Shown piece by piece: positions 1-6,557 of a stretch of 11,658 bases of DNA (position 1 is its first letter; each line of letters starts with the position of its first letter). Location: assembly GCA_016781705.1 (NCBI GenBank), contig JADDPV010000246.1, forward strand, positions 1-11,658, read 5' to 3'. The position numbers were made by a program, and so were the translations under genes. Under the pieces are notes generated by a model. The model saw nothing but the letters and a program-made list of their open reading frames with translations. It had not been told where the DNA came from and searched no databases. The stretch comes from Rubrobacter sp. Its GTDB lineage: Bacteria > Actinomycetota > Rubrobacteria > Rubrobacterales > Rubrobacteraceae.

Positions 1-708
1 GGCCCCGGCAAGCAGGAGGACCCCGAAAATGAGGGCGGCGAAGCGCCAGAAGACGGGGGCGCGACCACGCCCGATATCGTGAGCGCGGTCGTCGAGCCCG
101 CCGTTGGGCAACCAGATGTCGCCATCGAGGACGCGGGTGGGAGCCAACTCGCCTCGCTCCTGATCGAGAACAACGGCCCCGCGAACGAGCAGTACGTTCC
201 CGCGGAGCAACAACAGGACGTCACCGGAGAGCAGTACGCCGCGGCGAACCAATACTATGCACCCGAACCCGCGTTGGCCTCCGACGCCGCGTATACCGCA
301 GCGAACCAATACTACGCTCCCGAGCCCGCGTGGACTTCCGACGCCGCTTATATTGCGGTCGAACCCGTCGCTGTCGAGCCTGTCACGTACGAATCTGTCA
401 CGTACGAGCCTGTCGCGGTCGAGCCCACCGCGTACGAGTCTGTCGCGACGGAGTCGTCCACAGCTTTCGCCACGTCAACCACCACGTCCTCTAGTGCGAT
501 CTCCCAACCCGTGGGCTACGGCAGCGGCGGCACGGGCGGCGGGGGCGGCTTCGGTGGGGCCCCGGCTGCGCCAGGGACCGTCGTCGCCGAGTCCGGCAAC
601 CAAGGCGTCGTTCAGGGCGGCGGGCAGTACGCTAAGAAGGCCAAGAAGGCGGCGCAGCAGGAGGCCAAGAAAGCCAAGAAGGCCGCCAGGATGGTAGCCG
701 GGGGCTAG
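1..708 (+). CDS. C-terminal part of a low-complexity repeat protein with lysine-rich tail (5' partial)
   Basis: The frame is open from the first base of the window, so this is the last 235 residues of a longer protein; the GTG/ATG-type codons inside are not needed as starts. I do not recognise the family. In order it shows an acidic Gly/Glu/Asp stretch (1-78), a Gln/Tyr/Ala-rich region with two 19-residue repeats (ANQYYAPEPA type), seven degenerate pentapeptides of V-A/T-V/Y-E-P/S type, a Ser/Thr patch, a glycine-rich hinge (about 517-570) and a basic tail with two AKKAKKAA units (631-690). No enzyme domain or membrane segment is visible in this part. Such composition suits a disordered tail of a surface, cell-wall or nucleic-acid-binding protein, but that is inference. 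It ends 113 nt before tilS and is probably a separate transcription unit. Confidence 0.75.
   Translation, partial: GPGKQEDPENEGGEAPEDGGATTPDIVSAVVEPAVGQPDVAIEDAGGSQLASLLIENNGPANEQYVPAEQQQDVTGEQYAAANQYYAPEPALASDAAYTAANQYYAPEPAWTSDAAYIAVEPVAVEPVTYESVTYEPVAVEPTAYESVATESSTAFATSTTTSSSAISQPVGYGSGGTGGGGGFGGAPAAPGTVVAESGNQGVVQGGGQYAKKAKKAAQQEAKKAKKAARMVAGG
244..357 (+). repeat. Two tandem 57-bp in-frame repeats (19 aa each)
   Basis: Copies at 244-300 and 301-357 encode ANQYYAPEPA followed by L-A or W-T and then SDAAY plus T-A or I-A. Differences between copies are largely third-base changes, with conservative differences in the middle. The conserved protein pattern suggests selection or recent duplication in a disordered tail. 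Confidence 0.85.
352..456 (+). repeat. Seven degenerate pentapeptide repeats (VAVEP/VTYES type)
   Basis: Seven consecutive 15-bp units encode IAVEP, VAVEP, VTYES, VTYEP, VAVEP, TAYES and VATES. Each has Glu at position 4 and Pro or Ser at position 5. It directly follows the 57-bp repeats and resembles extended Pro/Glu spacer segments of exported proteins. Confidence 0.8.
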
Positions 709-812
709 GCGAGCGCGGGTCTTCTCTGCGGTACCCTCGCCGGGCGTCTGGCGCGGTGGGCCGTGATCTGGCCGTCTTCGGTCGGGTTCGGGTGGGGGGC
801 TGTTCGGTCCTC

Positions 813-818
813 TAGAAT
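813..818 (+). promoter_or_regulatory. Candidate -10 box of tilS, implying a leaderless mRNA
   Basis: TAGAAT lies only 3 nt before the first GTG of tilS (822). Transcription from it would begin about 824-825, essentially on the tandem GTG GTG start codons. No good -35 hexamer is visible 16-18 nt upstream and no Shine-Dalgarno sequence precedes the start, which favours a leaderless message but leaves the promoter unproven. Confidence 0.4.
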
Positions 819-821
819 GGT

Positions 822-2168
822 GTGGTGGAGCCTGATCAGTTTTCGGCCACTGTCGGCTTGACCGTAGCGCGCTCGGGCCTGGACCTGAGCCGTCCTTTGC
901 TAATGGTCTCCGGCGGACCGGACTCGGTGGCGATGCTGCGGGCGCTGGTGGAGCTGGGGACGGAGCCGGTCGTGCTGCACGTGGACCACGGCCTGCGCGG
1001 CGAAGAATCCGAGGAAGATGCGGCCTTCGTCCAAAGTCTCTGCGCAGGACTCGGCGTGGCTTGCGAGGTGCGCCGGATCTCGCTCGGTGGGTCGAACCTC
1101 CAGGAGGAGGCGCGCGAGGAGCGGTACCGCCTTGCGGAGGCGTACGCGCAGGAGCACGGGCTCTCGGCGGTCGCCACGGGACACACGGCCGACGACGTGG
1201 CGGAGACGGTGCTCATGAACCTGGCGCGCGGCGCGGGTCTGCGGGGGCTCGCGGGGATACCGCCCACGCGGGGACGGGTGGTGCGGCCTCTGATCCGTCA
1301 CCGCCGCCGCGACGTCTTACGCTACCTGAAGCACCTGGGGCAGCCTTACCGCACCGACCCCACCAACCTCACCCCGAAGTACGCCCGCAACCGGATACGG
1401 ATGGAGGTCTTGCCAATTCTGGAGGAACTGTACCCGGGCGCCGGGGACAACATAGCCCACGGAGCCTCCCTGTTGCGCGAGGACCTGGAGGTCTTGGAGG
1501 GCCTCGTCGCCGGGGTGGTCCACCGGCGGGGCGAAGAGGTCGTCGTGCCGCTCGACGGGCTCGGACGGATGCCGCCCGCCTTGAGGCGTCACGCGGTTCG
1601 GAGGGCCTACTCCACGCTCGTCGGGGAAGAAACGTCGCTCGACTCCGCCGCCGTCGAGGCTGTCCTGAAGCTGGCCCGGAAGAGCGAGGGCACCCGAACC
1701 CTGTCTCTCCCGGAGAACGCCATCGCTGCGATGCGCTACGGCGAGGAGCTCGCCTTCTACTACGGGCCGGAGCCTGGGGCGGAGTCGTTTGCGGGCGAGC
1801 AGGACCTCCTGGTTGGCCAGCAAGTTTTTCAAGGCTGGCTGATAAACGCGCGGGAGGTTCGGGGCTACGACCCGGAGGACGCCGCCCGGCCGGAGGTGGC
1901 GTACCTGGACGCCGAAGGGGGGCCGTACCGGGTGCGCATGGCGCGCGAGGGGGATACCATTCGGCCGCTGGGCCTCGGAGGGACCAAGAAGGTCATGCGG
2001 GCGATGATGGACCGCAAGGTCCCAAAAGACTCGAGGCGCGGGACGCCGGTGGTGGTAAACGCCGCCGGGAGGGTCGCCTGGATCCTCCTCGGCGAGATAG
2101 GGGAGGAGTTCAAGGTGAGCGGGACGACGGAGCGTACGCTGAGGCTGGAGGTAGAGGAGACCCCGTGA
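822..2168 (+). CDS. tilS: tRNA(Ile)-lysidine synthase TilS
   Basis: TilS uses ATP and lysine to convert C34 of the CAU-anticodon tRNA-Ile to lysidine, switching it from Met to Ile decoding; it is cytosolic and normally essential. The 448-residue product has the N-type ATP pyrophosphatase loop SGGPDS (30-35), VDHGLR (54-59), the N-Q-E-E-AR-E-RY segment (92-102), TGHTADD (119-125) and the TDPTN...RN-IR segment (178-193). The TilS C-terminal domain (about 368-448) shows REGD, GGTKKV and the KVP...R...PVV...W pattern. Length fits the longer TilS form. The start must be GTG 822 or GTG 825, because the next ATG (904) is too close to the P-loop; both lack a Shine-Dalgarno. The stop overlaps hpt by 4 nt, a pairing conserved in Actinobacteria and Firmicutes. 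Confidence 0.96.
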   Translation: MVEPDQFSATVGLTVARSGLDLSRPLLMVSGGPDSVAMLRALVELGTEPVVLHVDHGLRGEESEEDAAFVQSLCAGLGVACEVRRISLGGSNLQEEAREERYRLAEAYAQEHGLSAVATGHTADDVAETVLMNLARGAGLRGLAGIPPTRGRVVRPLIRHRRRDVLRYLKHLGQPYRTDPTNLTPKYARNRIRMEVLPILEELYPGAGDNIAHGASLLREDLEVLEGLVAGVVHRRGEEVVVPLDGLGRMPPALRRHAVRRAYSTLVGEETSLDSAAVEAVLKLARKSEGTRTLSLPENAIAAMRYGEELAFYYGPEPGAESFAGEQDLLVGQQVFQGWLINAREVRGYDPEDAARPEVAYLDAEGGPYRVRMAREGDTIRPLGLGGTKKVMRAMMDRKVPKDSRRGTPVVVNAAGRVAWILLGEIGEEFKVSGTTERTLRLEVEETP

Positions 2169-2722
2169 ACATGGACAGCATGATGGGCGACGTGGCGGAG
2201 GTGCTCATACCCGGCGCGGAGATAGAGGAGAAGGTGCGTGATCTGGGCGAGCGCATCACCAAAGACTACTGGGGCGAGAAACTTCTCCTCGTCGGTATCC
2301 TGCGCGGCGCGGTCGTGGTGATGAGCGACCTCATGCGCAACATAAACCTGCCTTGCGAACTCGACTTCATGGACATAAGCTCCTACGGGTCCGGCACCTC
2401 CTCCAGCGGGGTCGTGCGCATCCTCAAGGACCTCGAGGAGAACATCTCCGGACGTCACGTCCTCATCATCGAGGACATAATAGACACCGGCCTCACCCTC
2501 TCGTACCTGGTCAGGTCGCTAAAGCAGAGGGACCCGGCTTCTTTAGAGATCTGCTCGCTCCTGAGCAAGCCCTCGCGCAGGCGAGCCCGACTGGACGTCA
2601 AGTACCTGGGCTTCGAGGTGCCCGACGAGTTCGTGGTCGGCTACGGCCTCGACTACGCCGGCTCCTACCGCAACCTCCCCGACATCTGCATCCTCAAGAA
2701 AGAGATCATCTCCGACGCCTGA
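2165..2722 (+). CDS. hpt: Hypoxanthine-guanine phosphoribosyltransferase
   Basis: This purine salvage enzyme makes IMP or GMP from hypoxanthine or guanine plus PRPP. The 185-residue product shows the HPRT signatures: LVGILRGA (42-49) with the PRPP-contacting loop, LDFMDISSYG (67-75), the PRPP-binding motif EDIIDTGLT (103-111), SKPSRR (134-139) and FVVGYGLDYA near 156-165. GTG 2165 overlaps the tilS stop as GTGA and has AGGAG (2155-2159) at 5 nt. ATG 2171 has the same AGGAG at 11 nt, and ATG 2180 would align best with the short N-termini of Bacillus homologues, so the exact start is uncertain by a few codons. Translational coupling to tilS is likely. The reading frame remains open far upstream inside tilS, but that part is tilS read out of frame. 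Confidence 0.95.
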   Translation: MNMDSMMGDVAEVLIPGAEIEEKVRDLGERITKDYWGEKLLLVGILRGAVVVMSDLMRNINLPCELDFMDISSYGSGTSSSGVVRILKDLEENISGRHVLIIEDIIDTGLTLSYLVRSLKQRDPASLEICSLLSKPSRRRARLDVKYLGFEVPDEFVVGYGLDYAGSYRNLPDICILKKEIISDA

Positions 2723-2776
2723 CGGGGACCCGAAGAGAATCCAACGGGAGCCTGGCTCGCAAGCGTCGAGAAGAAC

Positions 2777-2792
2777 GCACCTCCTCCGGTGC
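2777..2792 (+). repeat. Inverted repeat upstream of ftsH promoter
   Basis: GCACC (2777-2781) and GGTGC (2788-2792) flank a 6-nt spacer TCCTCC. Its centre is about 41 nt before the transcription start predicted from the TATAAT at 2814. It could be a regulator site taking the place of the missing -35, or a chance short dyad. Confidence 0.35.
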
Positions 2793-2813
2793 CGCTGTTT
2801 GTGGGCGGGGTAG

Positions 2814-2819
2814 TATAAT
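2814..2819 (+). promoter_or_regulatory. ftsH promoter -10 (TATAAT)
   Basis: A perfect TATAAT in otherwise very GC-rich DNA, within TAGTATAAT, 40 nt before the ftsH start codon. The predicted start of transcription is about 2826, which leaves a leader of roughly 33 nt containing the ribosome binding site. No convincing -35 is found at 16-18 nt. Confidence 0.65.
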
Positions 2820-2840
2820 CGGCCCGTTCTTCAAACTCTC

Positions 2841-2848
2841 AGGAGAGG
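2841..2848 (+). promoter_or_regulatory. Ribosome binding site deciding the TTG start of ftsH
   Basis: AGGAGAGG lies 10 nt before TTG 2859. No ATG or GTG in frame lies close, and the first membrane helix begins about eight codons downstream, so the rare TTG is the most likely start. Confidence 0.7.
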
Positions 2849-2858
2849 TAAAGGCGAG

Positions 2859-4748
2859 TTGGGCAGATTCTTGAGAAGCGGCGGGCTGTACTTCATCATC
2901 TTGCTGATCTTCGCGGTGGTGTTGGTGAACCTGATCCGCACCGGCAACCCGAACGTCCGGGAGTTGAACTCCCAGGACTTTCAGAAGGCCGTGGACGACC
3001 GGGCCTTCGTCACGGACGACAAGGAGAACCCGCTCCTCGTCAAGGACGAAGACCAGACCGTCACCGGGCTCCTGAAGCGCCAGAACGCGGAGCCAGAGGA
3101 GTTCGAGTACGCCTACCCCGAGTACTACGAAATAGCCAACGTCTTTAATGAGGCGGATATCCCCTTCACCACCGACCCGCAGAACACCGGGTTCTGGCTC
3201 GGCCTGCTCGGCACCATCGGCCCGCTCCTCATCTTCCTGCTGCTCTTCCTGTTCCTGATGAGCTCCATGCAGGGCGGCGGCAACCGTGTGATGAGCTTCG
3301 GCAAGAGCCGCGCCCGCCGCATGACGAAGGACTCTCCGAAGGTCACCTTCGCCGACGTCGCCGGCGCCAACGAGGCCGTCCAGGAGCTCACGGAGATAAA
3401 AGAGTTTCTCGAAGCCCCCCAGAAGTTCCAGAAGCTCGGCGCCAGGATACCGAAGGGCGCCCTGCTGGTCGGTCCTCCGGGGACGGGCAAGACGCTCCTG
3501 GCCCGGGCGGTCGCGGGCGAGGCCGGGGTGCCGTTCTTCAGCATCTCCGGCTCCGACTTCGTGGAGATGTTCGTCGGCGTGGGCGCGAGTCGTGTCAGGG
3601 ATCTCTTCGAGCAGGCCAAGCAGAATAGCCCCTGCATCATCTTCATGGACGAGATCGACGCGGTCGGCAGGCAGCGCGGCGCGGGGCTGGGCGGCGGCCA
3701 TGACGAGCGCGAGCAGACCTTGAACCAGTTGCTCGTCGAGATGGACGGCTTCGACGCGAAGGGCGGGATCATTATGATCGCTGCCACCAACCGCCCGGAC
3801 ATCCTCGATCCGGCGCTCCTGCGTCCCGGCCGTTTCGACCGGCAGATCGTAGTGGACAGGCCGGACCTCCCGGGGCGCGACAAGATCCTGCGCGTCCACA
3901 CGCGCGGCAAGCCGCTCGGGGACGACATCCAGATCGAGACGCTCGCGCGCAGCACCCCCGGCTTCACCGGCGCGGACCTCGCCAACCTCGTCAACGAGGC
4001 GGCGCTGCTAGCGGCACGTCACGACAAGGACCAGATCGACATGTCCGAGATGGAGGAGGCCATAGACCGCGTCATCGCGGGGCCGGAGCGCAAGACGCGC
4101 CTCATCTCCGACAAGGAGAAGGAGATCACGGCGTACCACGAGGCCGGCCACGCCATCGTAGGCGCCTTGTTGGCCGAGGCGGACCCGGTGCACAAGATCA
4201 CCATCATCCCCCGCGGCCAGGCCCTCGGGGTGACGATGAGCCTCCCCACGGAGGACCGGTTCATGATGAGCCGCGGCCAGTTGATGGCGCAGCTGGCGAT
4301 GATGCTCGGGGGACGGGCGGCCGAGAGCGTGGTCTTCGACGAGATCACCACCGGCGCCTCCAACGACCTGGAGCGCGTCACGCAGACCTCTCGACAGATG
4401 GTCACGCGCTACGGGATGAGCGACAAGCTGGGGCCATTGGCTCTGGGGCACTCCAACGGGCAGGTCTTCATGGGTCGCGACTTCAACGCGCAGCCCGACT
4501 ACTCCGACGAGATCGCCTTCCAGATAGACAAGGAGATCCGGCGCATCGTGGATGAGTCTTACGATACGGCTGAGGACCTCCTGGTCCGCAACCGGCGCCT
4601 CTTGGACAAGCTCGCCAAGGACCTCATCGAGTACGAGACCGTGGACGCCAAGCACCTCCAGCGCCTCGTCGAGGAGTTCGCCGCTGACAGGCCGCCCGAC
4701 CTAGAGAAGTTCGACCGCGACTACGACAGCAGCTACCAGCAGGACTAG
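2859..4748 (+). CDS. ftsH: ATP-dependent zinc metalloprotease FtsH
   Basis: FtsH is a hexameric membrane-anchored AAA+ protease that extracts and degrades misfolded membrane proteins and some regulators. The 629-residue product has two membrane helices (about 10-27 and 112-136) flanking an extracytoplasmic domain of about 85 residues. The AAA module follows: Walker A GPPGTGKT (205-212), pore loop FVG (238-240), Walker B IIFMDEID (260-267) and the second region of homology AATNRPDILDPALLRPGRFDR-like segment (308-328). The protease domain has the zinc motif HEAGH (427-431) and the third ligand Asp503 in ASNDLER. The C-terminus is acidic and short. The start is TTG, chosen from a strong Shine-Dalgarno. 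Its own TATAAT promoter lies upstream, and folP begins 3 nt after the stop, so it probably leads the folate operon. Confidence 0.97.
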   Translation: MGRFLRSGGLYFIILLIFAVVLVNLIRTGNPNVRELNSQDFQKAVDDRAFVTDDKENPLLVKDEDQTVTGLLKRQNAEPEEFEYAYPEYYEIANVFNEADIPFTTDPQNTGFWLGLLGTIGPLLIFLLLFLFLMSSMQGGGNRVMSFGKSRARRMTKDSPKVTFADVAGANEAVQELTEIKEFLEAPQKFQKLGARIPKGALLVGPPGTGKTLLARAVAGEAGVPFFSISGSDFVEMFVGVGASRVRDLFEQAKQNSPCIIFMDEIDAVGRQRGAGLGGGHDEREQTLNQLLVEMDGFDAKGGIIMIAATNRPDILDPALLRPGRFDRQIVVDRPDLPGRDKILRVHTRGKPLGDDIQIETLARSTPGFTGADLANLVNEAALLAARHDKDQIDMSEMEEAIDRVIAGPERKTRLISDKEKEITAYHEAGHAIVGALLAEADPVHKITIIPRGQALGVTMSLPTEDRFMMSRGQLMAQLAMMLGGRAAESVVFDEITTGASNDLERVTQTSRQMVTRYGMSDKLGPLALGHSNGQVFMGRDFNAQPDYSDEIAFQIDKEIRRIVDESYDTAEDLLVRNRRLLDKLAKDLIEYETVDAKHLQRLVEEFAADRPPDLEKFDRDYDSSYQQD

Positions 4749-4751
4749 CTC

Positions 4752-5612
4752 GTGAAGCCCGCGGGGGAAACCCGGGGGAAACAGGTGGGGGTCGGGGACC
4801 TACTTCGGGGACCCGGCCCCCTCGTCTTCGGTATCCTCAACGTCACCCCCGACTCCTTCTCCGACGGTGGCGAGTTCCTCGACTCGGAAGATGCCGCCGC
4901 CCACGCCGCTGCGATGCTCGACGAGGGCGCGTTCGCGATAGACGTCGGCGGCGAGTCCACCCGGCCCGGCTCCGAGCCCGTAAGCCCCGAAGAGGAGTTG
5001 GGCCGCGTCGTGCCGGTGATCCGCGCTATCCTCACCGGGAGCCCTGAAGCCGTCGTCTCGATAGACACCTACCGCGCCTCTACCGCCGAAGCCGCCCTGG
5101 AGGCAGGGGCGAGCATCGTCAACGACGTGACGGCCCTGCGCGGCGACCCGCGGATGGAAGGTTTGGTGGCCGAGGCCGGCTGCCCGATCGTGCTCATGCA
5201 CATGCTCGGCGAGCCCAAGACCATGCAGCGCGACCCGCGCTACGGAGACGTGGTTGGCGAGGTTCGGGACTTCCTCGCCCAGCGGGCGGAGCACGCGCTC
5301 TCCGCGGGCGTCAAGCCCGAAAAGATCATCCTCGACCCCGGCATCGGCTTTGGCAAGACCCTCGCGCACAACCTGAAGCTCCTGAACGACCTCGACGCCC
5401 TGGTAGGTCTCGGCTTCCCTGTGCTCGTCGGGGCTTCGCGCAAGAGCTTCCTCGGCAAGATCACCGGCTCTGACGACCCCAAGAACCGCCTCTTTGGGAC
5501 CGTGGCGGCGAACGTGGTCGCCTTCGAGCGCGGCGCCTCCCTCTTCCGCGTCCACGACATTCTGGCCAACGGGGAGGCGCTGGAGGTGGCGGCAGCCGTC
5601 CGGCGGGCTTAG
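4752..5612 (+). CDS. folP: Dihydropteroate synthase
   Basis: FolP joins p-aminobenzoate to 6-hydroxymethyl-7,8-dihydropterin diphosphate to give dihydropteroate, and is the sulfonamide target. The 286 residues carry all pterin-site signatures: GILNVTPDSFSDGG (27-40), DVGGESTRPG (64-73), SIDTYR (103-108), NDVTAL (124-129), LMHM (148-151), ILDPGIGFGKT (193-203) and GASRKSFLGK (227-236). GTG 4752 has AGGA (4741-4744) at 7 nt, inside the last codons of ftsH, so translation is probably coupled. In other Actinobacteria folE usually sits between ftsH and folP; here the gap is only 3 nt. Ten nt separate it from the Clp-N paralogue downstream. Confidence 0.97.
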   Translation: MKPAGETRGKQVGVGDLLRGPGPLVFGILNVTPDSFSDGGEFLDSEDAAAHAAAMLDEGAFAIDVGGESTRPGSEPVSPEEELGRVVPVIRAILTGSPEAVVSIDTYRASTAEAALEAGASIVNDVTALRGDPRMEGLVAEAGCPIVLMHMLGEPKTMQRDPRYGDVVGEVRDFLAQRAEHALSAGVKPEKIILDPGIGFGKTLAHNLKLLNDLDALVGLGFPVLVGASRKSFLGKITGSDDPKNRLFGTVAANVVAFERGASLFRVHDILANGEALEVAAAVRRA

Positions 5613-5622
5613 GCTTCACAGT

Positions 5623-6351
5623 ATGTTGCGGGGGTTCGACGAGGAGCGGTTCGCCGCCTTGCTTGGGGGGTTCACCGAAGAAGCCCGCGAAGCCGTGATG
5701 CTGGCTCGGGAGGAGGCCGCACGCCTCGGTCACGGTCAGGCTGGCACCGGGCACTTGCTCCTCGGCCTCCTGCGCGACGGTGAGGGCGTGGCGGCCCGGG
5801 CTCTCGTCTCGCTCGGCGCCACTCTCGAGGAGACGCGCGAGCAAGTCGAGAACGCTGGCGGACGCGGCGAGGAAGGGACGTTGGACCGTGGGCCTTTCAC
5901 CCCACGCCTGGTGAGGGTGATGGAGCTGGCGCCCAGGGAAGCCTCGCGTGTCGGGCACGACGAAGTCGGCCCTGGGCATCTCCTGCTCGGGCTCGCGAGG
6001 GAGGCGAACAGCGTGGCGGTGCGCGTGCTCTCCGCTCTGGGCGCGAGCCCCGCCGACGTACGGCGCGAGGTCACCCGGCGGTTCCACAACCCGTCGCGGC
6101 CGAGTCTTGGCCACTCCGCCCGCGACCCCGGCTCTCGGGAGCGTCCTGCTCGCGCGACGCTCGACTATGCTTCGCGGACAAAGGCCGTCGAAGATGCGCC
6201 ACCGATGACGTTCAGGGAGCGGGGGGGGCACTCGAGGTCCACGTCCGTTGCGGGGTTAGCGAGAAGGAGCGAGCCTTGCCCCAGGCGTTGCTCGTGGACC
6301 TCCAGTACGCTTACGAGGCGCGAGCCGCCGACGACGTCTCGGGGGTGGTGA
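5623..6351 (+). CDS. Stand-alone ClpC N-domain paralogue (double Clp-N repeat, no ATPase)
   Basis: Residues 1-154 contain two Clp-N repeats closely matching the clpC product at 10809: FTEEAREAVMLAREEA and HLLLGLLRDGEGVAARAL in repeat 1, FTPRLVRVMEL and HLLLGLAREANSVAVRVL in repeat 2, ending VRREVTRRF. No AAA+ domain follows. The glutamate of the conserved GTEH motif is Gly in both repeats (GTGH, Gly43; GPGH, Gly118). These align with Glu32 and Glu106 of Bacillus ClpC, which bind phosphoarginine. A proline also breaks the ALREA helix (APREA, 102-106). After residue 154 the 88-residue tail is of poorer coding quality and runs into folB sequence out of frame until TGA 6349, so the true C-terminus is doubtful. 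ATG 5623 is 10 nt after folP with only a weak ribosome site. It might be an adaptor, decoy (compare mycobacterial ClpC2) or decaying duplicate. Confidence 0.75.
   Translation: MLRGFDEERFAALLGGFTEEAREAVMLAREEAARLGHGQAGTGHLLLGLLRDGEGVAARALVSLGATLEETREQVENAGGRGEEGTLDRGPFTPRLVRVMELAPREASRVGHDEVGPGHLLLGLAREANSVAVRVLSALGASPADVRREVTRRFHNPSRPSLGHSARDPGSRERPARATLDYASRTKAVEDAPPMTFRERGGHSRSTSVAGLARRSEPCPRRCSWTSSTLTRREPPTTSRGW
5743..5774 (+). repeat. Direct repeat shared with clpC (copy at 10894-10925)
   Basis: 31 of 32 bases match clpC 10894-10925; the last 24 (5751-5774 and 10902-10925) are identical. The one mismatch, G at 5750 against A at 10901, changes the conserved Glu codon to Gly. Similarity continues more loosely to about 6080. 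Confidence 0.85.
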
Positions 6352-6557
6352 ACTACGGTGCGCTCATGGAGGAAGTGGCGTGAGCCCTCGAGCGCGAGGA
6401 GTTCCGGCTGCTGGAGACCGAGGCGCGGAGGGTCGGGGAGCGGGTGCTGGAGAGGTTTCTGGGGGTCTGGGAGGTCGCGGTGACCGTAACTAAGCCGCAC
6501 GTCCCCGTCGCCGGGGCGGTTTCGGGCGTCTCCGTCCGGGCAGTCTTTCGCCGGTGA
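6205..6557 (+). pseudogene. folB: Dihydroneopterin aldolase (folB), disrupted by a frame break and an in-frame stop
   Basis: FolB cleaves 7,8-dihydroneopterin to 6-hydroxymethyl-dihydropterin, the substrate of FolK. In the frame used from 6228 onward the DNA reads ALEVHVRCGVSEKERALPQ, VDLQYAYEA, DDVSGVVNYGALMEEVA, then TGA (6381-6383), then ALEREEFRLLETEARR, GERVLERF and VTVTKPHVPVAGAVSGVSV, ending at TGA 6555. This is a full-length FolB of about 117 codons. The expected catalytic Tyr (VNY), Glu (LLET) and Lys (TKPH) are present. The only suitable start, ATG 6205 (MTFRERGG), is one frame off; the shift falls in the G8 tract 6221-6228. The TGA is one C-to-T change from CGA Arg. Its last codons overlap folK as GTGA. 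It is either a recent pseudogene or the result of two sequence errors; intact residues argue for recent damage. Confidence 0.8.
6221..6228 (+). other. G8 homopolymer at the folB frame break
   Basis: Eight consecutive G. One added G (or two removed) joins ATG 6205 to the FolB frame. Read in the upstream frame it forms G GGG GGG, a pattern that allows -1 slippage, so indel error, phase variation and ribosomal slippage are all conceivable. Confidence 0.6.

Noticed and set aside
1061..2164. Long upstream extension of the hpt frame through tilS
   Set aside because: The extension is Gly/Arg-rich out-of-frame tilS; homology to HPRT begins only after 2165.
2706..3899. 397-codon open frame on the minus strand inside ftsH
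   Set aside because: It mirrors the ftsH AAA region and its composition is that of reverse-complemented codons; no independent motif is visible.
6381..6383. TGA in folB as a selenocysteine codon
   Set aside because: FolB is not a known selenoprotein family, the position is not catalytic, and a CGA-to-TGA transition explains it more simply.
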